Positions 1-6,184 of a stretch of DNA of 9,245 nucleotides are shown one piece after another (the first letter of the stretch is position 1; the number at the start of each line of letters is the position of its first letter). This DNA comes from Flavobacterium psychrophilum. GTDB taxonomy: Bacteria; Bacteroidota; Bacteroidia; Flavobacteriales; Flavobacteriaceae. Made by a program: the position numbers and the translations under genes. The stretch lies in contig QFQM01000176.1 in assembly GCA_003243255.1 (NCBI GenBank), positions 1 through 9,245 of the forward strand, read 5' to 3'. Under the pieces are notes generated by a model. That model ran no database searches and was not told where the DNA came from. It worked only from the letters and a program-made list of their open reading frames with translations.

Positions 1-18
1 AAAAACAACTCAAACAAC

Positions 19-1290
19 ATGAGGGAAACAACAGGCTTTCTACACCCGACGGCTTCCCGGGAAAGAGAATTATTCATGGACGTGCTGCGTGGGTTTGCCA
101 TCCTGGGCATTTTTATTGCCAACTTAAATGGCTTTTCCTGGTATTCTCCTGATGCCGGAAACAGCGGACCATGGCTCTTGCCCAAACCCGATCATATAAT
201 GGCATTCATTCATCATATGTTCATAGAAGGGAAATTCTATTCCATCTTCAGCCTCCTGTTTGGCTGGGGAATAGCTTTGCAGATGAAGAGAGCGGCAGAC
301 AAAGGTATGGATGCCGTTCCGGTCGTAAGAAGAAGATTGGGATGGATGTTGCTATTTGGTACAATTCATTTGATGATCTGGTCGGGAGACATTGTGTTCT
401 TTTATGCATTGCTGGGATTCATTTTGCTGCCAATGCAAAAATTATCGAACAAAGCATTAGTCATAACCGGAAGCCTATTGATCCTGTCTCCAATAGCACT
501 TTATGCAGCAAAATCTAAGTGGCCGGTGCTTAACTGGCCTGCAGGCTTTCTGTTTGAAACCGGCGGAAAAATACAGGGACTTCTAACCGGCGTAGCAATC
601 AATACAGATGAAGAATTTGCAACTTACCTGAAACAAGCCAACTGGTGGGAGGCGATCAAAACAAATATCCCTGGCTTTTTCTTTCGCTATGGCTATTTAT
701 TCTTTGTGAGCAGAATACCGAAGGTGCTCGGTATGTTCCTGATAGGCTATGCACTTGGCCGCTCAGGTTTCTATACCAATATCCGTCAACATAAAAAGAT
801 CTTGTACATAGTAATTGGGACAGGTATAGTTATAGGACTTCCCGCCAACTATATGCTTGCCCACTACATGACCTATAATATGGGTGATTACTGGCAACTA
901 AACACAGTGGGTCTTTACCAGACGATCGCTTATGCGCTGGGTGTTGCGCCGCTGGCACTGGCCTATGTGGCCGCATTGATGCTTATCTTCCAGGCAAAGC
1001 CGGCAGCCAAAGTGCTGTCGATACTGGCGCCGGTGGGGAAAATGGCATTCAGCAATTATCTTCTTCAGTCGATCATCGGGAGCATCGTTTTTTTAGGAGC
1101 CGGGTTTGGCTATATGGGCGAGGTAGGACCTGTATATTATACCATCTTCGGCATGATCGTATTCGTCTTCCAGATCGCCCTTAGCCATTGGTGGCTTCGA
1201 TATTTCAATTATGGCCCCATCGAATACCTGTGGCGTAGCGCTACTTATAAAAAATGGCAGCCGATGCGGAAAGGATATTCTCCCATTTAA
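19..1290 (+). CDS. DUF418 (YeiB-like) polytopic membrane protein
   Basis: A 423-residue integral membrane protein of the DUF418 family. The family's N-terminal signature is present as LRGFAILGIF (residues 23-32), preceded by the usual charged stretch (RERELFMD). The C-terminal DUF418 domain is recognisable from GKMAFSNYLLQS through the aromatic WWLRYFNYGPIEYLWR segment near the end. Several hydrophobic stretches suggest about eight to ten membrane spans. Family members are inner-membrane proteins, often suggested to be transport-related, but no biochemical role is established, so I give none. The ATG at 19 fits the family N-terminus, which begins shortly before the LRGFA motif. The frame is open to the left window edge, so a slightly earlier start cannot be excluded. 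No Shine-Dalgarno is visible. It converges on the next gene with about 30 bases between the stops, so it appears monocistronic in this window. Family call is firm; function is unknown. Confidence 0.93.
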   Translation: MRETTGFLHPTASRERELFMDVLRGFAILGIFIANLNGFSWYSPDAGNSGPWLLPKPDHIMAFIHHMFIEGKFYSIFSLLFGWGIALQMKRAADKGMDAVPVVRRRLGWMLLFGTIHLMIWSGDIVFFYALLGFILLPMQKLSNKALVITGSLLILSPIALYAAKSKWPVLNWPAGFLFETGGKIQGLLTGVAINTDEEFATYLKQANWWEAIKTNIPGFFFRYGYLFFVSRIPKVLGMFLIGYALGRSGFYTNIRQHKKILYIVIGTGIVIGLPANYMLAHYMTYNMGDYWQLNTVGLYQTIAYALGVAPLALAYVAALMLIFQAKPAAKVLSILAPVGKMAFSNYLLQSIIGSIVFLGAGFGYMGEVGPVYYTIFGMIVFVFQIALSHWWLRYFNYGPIEYLWRSATYKKWQPMRKGYSPI

Positions 1291-1321
1291 TTTGTCGACA
1301 ATGAAAACGGCACTGTGTAAT

Positions 1322-1843
1322 TCAGACTATTAATGAGCCTTTTGCGGCCGGAGGCGGAGGGTCATCCAACATAAAGTAGTCCCCACGGCGAAGTGCACGT
1401 AACAAACGGCGGTTCCTGCGTTTTGTAAAGTTGGTAACGACTTGTTCTTCTGTATCCAGGGCTACAGTGGTTGTCCGTTGTTCTTTCAGGTGCCGGCAGA
1501 AGAGGTTTATCGCCTGTGGCGTATAGCGCAGCTGCAGCCATTCCAATATATCTGTTTCTTTCCATCCATATTTAAGCCAGGTCATGGCTTCACCAGTTAG
1601 TCTGCGATATAACGCATGTTGCTTTTGCCGGACCGGTAAACCGGCATATACCGCCGAGCCAATGCGGGAGGCTCTTGCCAGCAAGGTCGCATATTCCATC
1701 GTTTTACGGAAAGCCGCATCTTTCTTCACCCGCTCGCTGGTCAGTGAACTGCGGCTGCGCATAAAATAACGCCCATGCATCTTATAGATGCACACGGCAC
1801 CAATGGTACCTATAACGAGTGGTACGCCTTCAAACCGTGCCAT
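1322..1843 (-). CDS. Conserved Bacteroidota hypothetical protein (GTIG..IYK type)
   Basis: About 173 residues, function unknown. The N-terminus (MARFEGVPLVIGTIG, then IYKMHGRYFMRSRSSLT, then a K(K)DAAFRKT segment and an LLARASRIGSA segment) resembles a family of short Bacteroidota proteins with the pattern GTIG-x-IxxYK-x(4)-Y-x-R-x(n)-DPAFxRTRENGxEFGRAxKAG. That resemblance is from memory, not a search. The rest is basic and helical, with an Arg-rich patch (RRNRRLLRALRRGD) and a proline cluster (DDPPPPAAK) at the end. There is no signal peptide or membrane segment. The frame is open to a TTG at 1861, but that TTG lies inside a good -7 promoter box (1859-1866), so it is unlikely to be the start. 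ATGs at 1852 and 1843 remain; I chose 1843 because the family starts at MARxxG. The gene converges on the DUF418 gene. Confidence 0.75.
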   Translation of the reverse strand: MARFEGVPLVIGTIGAVCIYKMHGRYFMRSRSSLTSERVKKDAAFRKTMEYATLLARASRIGSAVYAGLPVRQKQHALYRRLTGEAMTWLKYGWKETDILEWLQLRYTPQAINLFCRHLKEQRTTTVALDTEEQVVTNFTKRRNRRLLRALRRGDYFMLDDPPPPAAKGSLIV

Positions 1844-1858
1844 AGGAATCATTTTATA

Positions 1859-1866
1859 CAAAGTTA
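1859..1866 (-). promoter_or_regulatory. Bacteroidota -7 box upstream of the hypothetical gene
   Basis: On the minus strand this reads TAACTTTG, a full match to the Bacteroidota -7 consensus TAnnTTTG. It ends 6 bases before the ATG at 1852 and 15 before the ATG at 1843, so the transcript would have a very short leader. I found no clear -33 TTG at the expected distance. Only the -7 element is supported, and an eight-base match can occur by chance. Confidence 0.5.
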
Positions 1867-2211
1867 GTATGCTGTATAGCCCTTTGAGAATTTATGTCGT
1901 GGAGAGCATTGAACGTTGGGGTGGACTCCGATAATGGTTGGGGTGAAAGCATGCGTTTAGAAGATCGTTCAGTAGCCTTTGGAGACAGAATTTGATACTC
2001 CTGCCGTTATCCAGCCCTGGCTCCATCCATGCCCCAGCCTTGCAGGTTGAAGCGCACTTTGAGCAAGATTATACTTACATGGAGCATGGATGAGACAAGC
2101 AATAAGCCCTAAACGGACAATTATCTAACCAGTTATTTAAGATTTACCGGGCTTTGTTGATTTCACCAGCACAACAGTTATAAAAAGATTGGTAAATTCA
2201 GGAACGCATAA
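1862..2211. other. 350-bp region without a convincing gene
   Basis: The left end holds the promoter of the leftward hypothetical gene and the right end must hold the start signals of the GyrI-like gene. Between them I see only weak structure. CTCCATCCATG at 2021-2031 is matched in inverted form by CATGGATGAG at 2085-2094, with one base bulged. AAGCCC at 2104-2109 is matched by GGGCTT at 2149-2154. A 33-codon reading frame at 1894-1995 on + has no recognisable product. An AGGAA at 2200-2204, 7 bases before the ATG at 2212, is a plausible ribosome binding site for the next gene. No convincing promoter was found for that gene. Confidence 0.5.
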
Positions 2212-2658
2212 ATGCTAAAAATGAATATAGAATTCATTAATACCCCGTTCAGATTAGAGATCTATGGAGTTTCCGGGTTTGCACCTAATAAGGACTATGT
2301 GGGAACTGCATTTAAGTTAAGCGGTAAGATGTGGGAAATAGTCAAGGCGAACAGTCTAAAAAATAAAGGGCTTAACATTTGGGTTTATGAACCAAATGAA
2401 ATGGTATTTACCGGCGTTGAACTTGACGATGCTCCGAAGCATGACATCGGCTTAGAGGCTAAAAGCATAGCCTTAACAAAGTATGCTTATTACAAACATA
2501 CCGGCCCTTACCATCTTATAAAGCAAGTGGGGCTAAACATGCAAAATGAATTAAAGAGCAAGGGCTTTGAAGTTGGCCTTCCTTACATTGAAATCTATGG
2601 GCATTGGACAAACGATGAAACCAAATTAGAAACAGAGCTTCTGATGTCTTTGAAGTAA
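2212..2658 (+). CDS. GyrI-like small-molecule-binding domain protein
   Basis: A 148-residue stand-alone GyrI-like / AraC effector-binding domain (the SBM fold also found C-terminal in AraC/MerR regulators such as Rob and BmrR). The clearest marks are the second half: YAYYKHTGPYHLIKQ (91-105), which fits the family Y-x-x-F/Y-x-H-x-G strand-helix element, an amphipathic helix (NMQNELKSKGFE), and the closing PYIEIYG (124-130) with its conserved Glu in the ligand pocket. No DNA-binding domain or membrane segment is present. Stand-alone members bind hydrophobic or cationic small molecules, and some hydrolyse cyclopropanoid toxins or inhibit gyrase; which applies here cannot be told. The start at 2212 has AGGAA 7 bases upstream; a second ATG at 2221 is possible. 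The esterase gene starts 86 bp downstream on the same strand, so co-transcription is possible but unproven. Confidence 0.85.
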   Translation: MLKMNIEFINTPFRLEIYGVSGFAPNKDYVGTAFKLSGKMWEIVKANSLKNKGLNIWVYEPNEMVFTGVELDDAPKHDIGLEAKSIALTKYAYYKHTGPYHLIKQVGLNMQNELKSKGFEVGLPYIEIYGHWTNDETKLETELLMSLK

Positions 2659-2744
2659 TTTGTTAACAGGCAAACCAGAAACTGCTTTAACTAACCAGCC
2701 GGTTATTACAAACACCTACCAGTTTGATTTAACACCTGATTCGT

Positions 2745-3641
2745 ATGAATTACACCCGCTGTTTAAAGCGTCATTTTAGAAATAGCATAGTATATGTCTT
2801 TTTTATCCTGTCAATTCCCAAAGGCTTAATTGCCCAAACCGACCCGCCATTTAAATCCATATCGGCAGATATCATCAAACTTTCGTCTAAAGTATTGGGT
2901 GAAGACCGAAAAGTTTATATTTATGTACCGCCTGTAGATAGCTTGTTGCCCAACAAGCGTTACCCCGTATTATATGTACTTGACGGAGACAATCACTTTA
3001 GCCTGATTGCAGAATATTGCCGGTATCTTAGCCGCCGGGACGTAAATGTTGTGCCCGAAATTATTATAGTGGGTATCCCTAATACAAACCGCACCAGGGA
3101 CCTTACCCCTACCCATAGCATTTTGGGTTATGACGGAAGGCCTGATACGAGTTCAAACTCCCGGTTTAAGTCAAGTGGCGGCGGCAATAATTTTTTGCAG
3201 TTCATAGGCGCTGAGCTGATACCTTATGTTGACGCACGCTACAAAACACAACCTTTTAAAATTTTTGCAGGCCATTCATTCGGCGGTATCACTACAATCA
3301 ATTGCCTGTTAACGCAGCCAAATATGTTTAGTGCTTATATAGCTATAAGCCCATCCTTTTGGTGGGATAAGAGCTATTTACTTAGCCTCGCTGATGAAAA
3401 ACTACAACATGATCGGATTATCAATAAAATGATCTTTTACAGCGATGCGAATGAAGGTATGCCGGACGATCCTACCTTTCATGCCAATCTTTTAAAATTC
3501 GACTCTATAATTATCCAAAGAAAGATAACGGGTTTAGACCATAAGTATGTTCACTATCCCGAAGACACGCATATGACGGAACCCATAAAAGCCTATTATG
3601 ACGCTTTGCGATTTATTTTCAGGAAATGGGATAGCCATTAA
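2745..3641 (+). CDS. Secreted alpha/beta-hydrolase esterase (Fes/IroE-like, PF00756)
   Basis: A 298-residue putative esterase of the esterase-D/Fes family. An N-terminal basic-hydrophobic signal peptide (about residues 1-30, likely cleaved after GLIA) sends it to the periplasm or cell surface. The alpha/beta-hydrolase core follows: the strand YPVLYVLDGD (73-82), the strand EIIIVGIPN (105-113) with the following NRTRDLTP segment, and the nucleophile elbow GHSFGG (176-181, Ser178). SDAN around 233-236 is a candidate acid region and H276 in the DTHMTEP segment the likely catalytic histidine. Family members cleave catecholate-siderophore esters, acyl-glucose or other esters. The substrate here cannot be assigned and no siderophore genes are nearby. 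The ATG start has no Shine-Dalgarno. It lies 86 bp after the GyrI-like gene and converges on the HxlR gene. Confidence 0.88.
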   Translation: MNYTRCLKRHFRNSIVYVFFILSIPKGLIAQTDPPFKSISADIIKLSSKVLGEDRKVYIYVPPVDSLLPNKRYPVLYVLDGDNHFSLIAEYCRYLSRRDVNVVPEIIIVGIPNTNRTRDLTPTHSILGYDGRPDTSSNSRFKSSGGGNNFLQFIGAELIPYVDARYKTQPFKIFAGHSFGGITTINCLLTQPNMFSAYIAISPSFWWDKSYLLSLADEKLQHDRIINKMIFYSDANEGMPDDPTFHANLLKFDSIIIQRKITGLDHKYVHYPEDTHMTEPIKAYYDALRFIFRKWDSH

Positions 3642-3649
3642 TACCTAAA

Positions 3650-3669
3650 TAAAGTTACCTATGACTTTA
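3650..3669. terminator. Possible bidirectional hairpin between convergent genes
   Basis: TAAAGT at 3650-3655 and ACTTTA at 3664-3669 can form a 6-bp stem with an 8-base loop between the converging esterase and HxlR genes. The stem is AT-rich and short and has no clear U-tract. It also overlaps the HxlR stop codon, so this is a weak candidate. Confidence 0.25.
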
Positions 3670-4038
3670 GTCCAAAGCAGAACTTACAGCCCGTTTCAAA
3701 ATCACATCCCGCAAACGGTCCTGGTGTGCATCACCCCATTTCCCAAGTGCGTCAATCACAGGGATCAATGTTTTACCGAATTCGGTGAGGCTGTATTCTA
3801 CTTTCGGTGGCACAACAGGATAGATTTTTTTCGTAATTAATTCGTGGTCTTCTAATTCTTTCAATTGCACATTCAACACACGCCTTGTAGCATCAGGGAT
3901 TTTTCGCAGTAATTCGCTGGGGCGTTTGTGGCCCTGATCAATAAACCATAATAAACGGATTTTCCATTTGCCGTAAAGCACTTCGCCAATCAAATCAAGT
4001 CCGCAATTCAGGTTGGGTGATGTCTTTCTTTCGTACAT
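3667..4038 (-). CDS. HxlR-family winged-helix transcriptional regulator
   Basis: A 123-residue single-domain regulator. The HxlR signature is complete: an N-terminal cysteine (C12 in NLNCGLD), the GKWKIRLLWFI helix, the recognition region around RPSELLRKIPDATRRVLNVQLKELE, and the wing ITKKIYPVVPPKVEYSLTEFGK, ending with ALGKWGDAH. In this family (YodB, HypR, HxlR) the N-terminal Cys can sense electrophiles, aldehydes or disulfide stress. C12 sits at the matching place, so redox or aldehyde sensing is a reasonable inference. The ATG at 4038 lies only 4 bases after a perfect TAACTTTG box, so the mRNA is probably nearly leaderless. It is divergent from an SDR oxidoreductase, with inverted repeats in the shared control region, which suggests autoregulation and control of the SDR unit. 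Confidence 0.93.
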   Translation of the reverse strand: MYERKTSPNLNCGLDLIGEVLYGKWKIRLLWFIDQGHKRPSELLRKIPDATRRVLNVQLKELEDHELITKKIYPVVPPKVEYSLTEFGKTLIPVIDALGKWGDAHQDRLRDVILKRAVSSALD

Positions 4039-4042
4039 GTTG

Positions 4043-4073
4043 CAAAGTTATACATATGTCCTATTTTCTGCAA
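4043..4073 (-). promoter_or_regulatory. Promoter of the HxlR gene (Bacteroidota type)
   Basis: Minus-strand TTG (4073-4071) as -33 element, a 20-base spacer, and TAACTTTG (4050-4043) as -7 element: the consensus architecture for the Bacteroidota housekeeping sigma factor. The ATG follows 4 bases after the -7 box, implying a leaderless or nearly leaderless transcript. Confidence 0.65.
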
Positions 4074-4095
4074 TAGGGGATAGATTTATCCCTAT
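4060..4095. promoter_or_regulatory. Overlapping inverted repeats, probable HxlR operator
   Basis: Two overlapping inverted repeats lie between the divergent genes. The first is CCTATT (4060-4065) / AATAGG (4072-4077). The second is ATAGGGGATA (4073-4082) / TATCCCTAT (4087-4095), matching except for one extra G. The shared unit is CCTAT/ATAGG. The first repeat covers the -33 element and part of the spacer of the HxlR promoter, which would allow autorepression. The second lies about 20 bp upstream of the SDR -33 element. HxlR regulators commonly bind such sites in divergent intergenic regions; binding here is inferred. Confidence 0.5.
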
Positions 4096-4114
4096 GTGAA
4101 TCGTAACTCCGTAC

Positions 4115-4145
4115 TTGTTCCGTCATCCTTTACGTCTCAATTTTG
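4115..4145 (+). promoter_or_regulatory. Promoter of the SDR gene (Bacteroidota type)
   Basis: TTG at 4115-4117, a 20-base spacer, then CAATTTTG at 4138-4145, which matches TAnnTTTG at all fixed positions but the first. The TTG at 4143-4145, which could be read as an upstream start codon of the SDR, is part of this -7 box. This supports translation from the ATG at 4179. Confidence 0.55.
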
Positions 4146-4178
4146 CCCTATTATCAATTTTTAAATCAGGACAAAACA

Positions 4179-4970
4179 ATGGAACAGTTCAATTTCAACG
4201 ATGAGTTATCAGGCAAGATTACCCTCGTGACGGGCGGTACAAAAGGCGCCGGAAGAGCTATTGCAGAAAGGCTGGCGGAGGCTGGCGCAACGGTGATTAT
4301 TACGGCCAGAAACGCCCCGGAAAAAGAAAGCGGCAAACTGCATTTCATTGCTGCCGATTTAAGCAAGGCAGAAGGAACATCAAAAGTAGTCAGCGAGGTG
4401 TTATCGACTTATGGAAGGCTGGATATTCTTGTGAATAACCTTGGTTCTTCAACAACACCCGCCGGTGGTTTCGCCTCGTTGACAGACGAAGACTGGATAT
4501 CGACATTGCAAGCCAACCTGCTTGCTCCGGTTCGATTGGACAGAGGATTTTTACCGCAAATGATCGAACAAAAAAGTGGTGTCATTATTCACATTGCGTC
4601 CATTCAGGGCAAATTGCCTTTGTATGATTCCACTTTACCTTATGCCGCTGCGAAAGCTGGCTTAAGAAATTACAGCAAAAGCTTATCCAACGAAGTCACT
4701 CCTAAAGGTGTTCGGGTGCTGACCGTTTCGCCAGGATGGATAAATACAACAGCATCGATAGCCTGGTTGGGCGAGATTGCAAGAAATGCTAATAGTACTG
4801 TTGAAGAAGCTCAGCAAAGCGTGATGGATGCTTTGGGTGGAATACCCTACGGCAGGCCCGCCGAACCAAAAGAAGTAGCCGAATTGGTTGGTTTTTTGGT
4901 TTCGCCAAGAGCCGCTTATTTGACAGGAACGGAGTACGTTATTGATGGCGGCACCGTACCAACTATCTAA
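4179..4970 (+). CDS. Classical SDR-family NAD(P)-dependent oxidoreductase
   Basis: A 263-residue short-chain dehydrogenase/reductase. All classical motifs are present: the cofactor-binding TGGTKGAG (18-25), D60 after the third strand, NNLG (86-89, a variant of NNAG), and the catalytic tetrad N113, S141, Y155 and K159. The C-terminal GTEYVIDGGTVPTI ending is typical. K22 in the glycine motif and R44 at the end of the second strand favour NADP(H), an inference. The substrate is unknown, most likely a small carbonyl or alcohol. The frame is open to a TTG at 4143, but that codon lies in the promoter. The ATG at 4179 has an AGGA 7 bases upstream, so I use it. The gene is divergent from the HxlR regulator and is followed after 22 bases by a broken NTF2-like gene, probably once in the same operon. 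Confidence 0.93.
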   Translation: MEQFNFNDELSGKITLVTGGTKGAGRAIAERLAEAGATVIITARNAPEKESGKLHFIAADLSKAEGTSKVVSEVLSTYGRLDILVNNLGSSTTPAGGFASLTDEDWISTLQANLLAPVRLDRGFLPQMIEQKSGVIIHIASIQGKLPLYDSTLPYAAAKAGLRNYSKSLSNEVTPKGVRVLTVSPGWINTTASIAWLGEIARNANSTVEEAQQSVMDALGGIPYGRPAEPKEVAELVGFLVSPRAAYLTGTEYVIDGGTVPTI

Positions 4971-4992
4971 TCACTATTTAAAAGCTTACAAA

Positions 4993-5186
4993 ATGAACTT
5001 ATTTAAAGTAGTTCCAATTTAGTTAAGGGACAAAACGATTTTGATAATACAGCCTATGCAGATTGTTTTTCCGAAACAGCCGTAGTGTTTGATGAGGGAA
5101 AAACCCACACCGGAAGAAAAGAAATAGAACATTGGATTGATGATGCAAATAAGCGATACAAGGCCGTAATTTGGTTTACTGCATAA
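4993..5186 (+). pseudogene. NTF2/SnoaL-like protein, frameshifted and 3'-truncated
   Basis: The ATG at 4993 opens MNLFKVV and then stops at 5020. From 5013 the next frame continues with SNLVKGQNDFDNTAYADCFS, then ETAVVFDEGKTHTGRKEIEH and WIDDANKRYKAV, ending at a TAA at 5184. This is the N-terminal half of a nuclear-transport-factor-2-like (SnoaL) domain, of the kind often found beside HxlR and SDR genes. Adding one T in the TT at 5012-5013 restores the frame. After KRYKAV (near 5166) similarity to the family stops. Only about 60 of the usual 100-110 residues remain, so the C-terminal sheet is lost. These small alpha+beta-barrel proteins bind or turn over small ligands; this copy is almost certainly non-functional. 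It follows the SDR by 22 bases and meets a second gene remnant tail-to-tail. Confidence 0.8.
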
Positions 5187-5216
5187 AAAGATAAATAGAC
5201 TGTTGTAATCAAAAGG

Positions 5217-5300
5217 TAAACCGGTAACAGCAATTTTATCACCTTCCTGTGCAACTGCAAGGGGAACCGCTTTTCCAATACCGGAATTCCCCCGAAATAC
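5217..5300 (-). pseudogene. Remnant of a second SDR gene (N-terminal Rossmann part)
   Basis: On the minus strand, from about 5300 downward, one frame reads GNSGIGKAVPLAVAQEGDKI followed by AVTGL. This is the glycine-rich cofactor motif, first helix and second strand of a classical SDR (family form GGNSGIGKAVALAVAQEGAKVVVTG). The catalytic region is absent: after about 5216 no SDR similarity remains. Upstream the frame is broken. Adding one G to the G5 run (5289-5293) would join it to an ATG at 5304, giving MYFGGNSGIG. The fragment begins 27 bases after the stop of the ABM gene, so it was probably the last gene of that leftward operon. The frame with the longest open reading here does not encode the SDR-like sequence and is not a gene. 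Confidence 0.65.
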
Positions 5301-5327
5301 ATTTCATCAAACAATAATAATTGCTGT

Positions 5328-5654
5328 TTACGCTTCTTTTGCATCTAACACGTCTTCGCTTTTTACTGCGAGAATATCTGTATATATTATTTCCGGATCT
5401 TTGGCTAACAGATTCGGAGCATTCGCCATCAATGCCTGGCCAACCTTGCCGGCAAGATGTGATTTGCGTCCTTCGTCATGCGGAAAGGTATCGAAAATAC
5501 CAAATGAAGAAGGGCCGAATTGAACGCCATACCATGTTATGGTATCAGGTTCTTCTTGTACAAGCGCTAAACCGCTACGCAGAAAATCTGCTACTTCTTT
5601 TTCTTTGCCGGGCTTGGCTTCGAGCCTTACCAGCAATGCTACCTTTTTTTTCAT
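5328..5654 (-). CDS. Antibiotic biosynthesis monooxygenase (ABM) domain protein
   Basis: A 108-residue ferredoxin-like ABM-fold protein (PF03992). The family pattern is clear: first strand and helix VALLVRLEAKPGKEKEVADF (5-24), EEPDTITWYGVQ (34-45) with the conserved Trp41, the FDTFPHDEGRKSHL segment (54-67) with His66 in the position typical of the family, and the last strand EIIYTDILAV. Such proteins form dimers and include cofactor-free quinone-forming monooxygenases (ActVA-Orf6, YgiN) and proteins of unknown activity. It is cytoplasmic. The start lies 27 bases after the stop of the GlcG/HbpS-like gene, on the same strand, so the two are very likely co-transcribed downstream of fdhA. No Shine-Dalgarno is evident. 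A quinone or electrophile detoxification role would fit the neighbours but is inferred. Confidence 0.88.
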   Translation of the reverse strand: MKKKVALLVRLEAKPGKEKEVADFLRSGLALVQEEPDTITWYGVQFGPSSFGIFDTFPHDEGRKSHLAGKVGQALMANAPNLLAKDPEIIYTDILAVKSEDVLDAKEA

Positions 5655-5681
5655 AATACTTTTTTATTCTTTACTGAATGA

Positions 5682-6122
5682 TCAACTATTGAGTACTGTC
5701 TTTTCTTTTTTGGAGCTTCCTTGTTTCACTGCATCGCCACCGGCTTTTGCCACTGTATGGTCATTTTCAACGGTGCTTCCAGAAACACCAATAGCACCAA
5801 TTGTTTTACCATCTTCACCTTTGATTGGTATTCCTCCGGGAAATGTGATCAATCCACCATTTGAATGTTCGATGTTGTACAATGAGCCACCCGGTTGAGA
5901 GAGCGCTCCCAAATCACCACTGTTCATGAAGAACCATGCAGCTGTTTTTGCTTTTTTAATGGAGATGTCAACCGAACCAAGCCATGCCCCATCCATGCGG
6001 GCAAATGCAACGAGGTTAGCCCCTGAATCTACGATACAGATGTTCATTAACAAGTTCAATTCGCTGGCCTTTTCTTTTGCAGCTTTTATCGCTGTTTCAG
6101 CTTGGAGTAATGTGATGTTCAT
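5682..6122 (-). CDS. GlcG/HbpS-family (PF03928) protein
   Basis: A 146-residue single-domain protein of the GlcG/HbpS family. Typical segments are [20 protein letters not shown] (26-45), the [13 protein letters not shown] helix (49-61), [10 protein letters not shown] (81-90), and the closing [20 protein letters not shown] plus [15 protein letters not shown] (94-128). Some members (Streptomyces HbpS) bind haem and sense redox stress; others are uncharacterised partners of oxidoreductase operons such as glc. There is no signal peptide, so the protein is cytoplasmic. A Ser/Lys-rich tail follows the domain. It sits 62 bases after fdhA and 27 before the ABM gene on the same strand. A candidate hairpin in the fdhA-side gap could reduce read-through. 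Family is certain; the specific role is not. Confidence 0.9.
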   Translation of the reverse strand: MNITLLQAETAIKAAKEKASELNLLMNICIVDSGANLVAFARMDGAWLGSVDISIKKAKTAAWFFMNSGDLGALSQPGGSLYNIEHSNGGLITFPGGIPIKGEDGKTIGAIGVSGSTVENDHTVAKAGGDAVKQGSSKKEKTVLNS

Positions 6123-6150
6123 TTATAATTGTTTTTGTTTTAAAAAGTAT

Positions 6151-6179
6151 TGTGATTAATCCCCTTTAATACGATCACA
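6151..6179 (-). terminator. Inverted repeat between fdhA and the HbpS-like gene
   Basis: TGTGAT (6151-6156) and ATCACA (6174-6179) form a 6-bp inverted repeat just after the fdhA stop. On the minus strand it is followed by ACTTTTT (6150-6144). It could be a weak intrinsic terminator or an mRNA-end-stabilising hairpin that sets fdhA expression apart from the downstream genes. The 17-base loop makes it weak. Confidence 0.3.
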
Positions 6180-6184
6180 GCAAC

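Noticed and set aside
1844..1861. Upstream TTG start (1861) for the hypothetical protein
   Set aside because: The TTG is part of a perfect -7 promoter box, and the family N-terminus begins at the ATG at 1843.
1894..1995. 33-codon open frame on + in the 1862-2211 gap
   Set aside because: No ribosome binding site, no recognisable family, and a length expected by chance.
2104..2170. Possible insertion-sequence end (GGGCTTTGTTG)
   Set aside because: No transposase, no matching second end and no target duplication are visible.
4143..4178. Upstream TTG start for the SDR gene
   Set aside because: The TTG belongs to a -7 promoter element. The ATG at 4179 has an AGGA at good spacing and fits the family length.
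5054..5344. 96-residue minus-strand open frame
   Set aside because: It overlaps the NTF2-like remnant and reads the SDR remnant in the wrong frame; its translation has no family features.
5321..5898. Plus-strand open frames opposite the ABM and HbpS-like genes
   Set aside because: They are antisense to genes with clear family signatures, and their translations look like noise.
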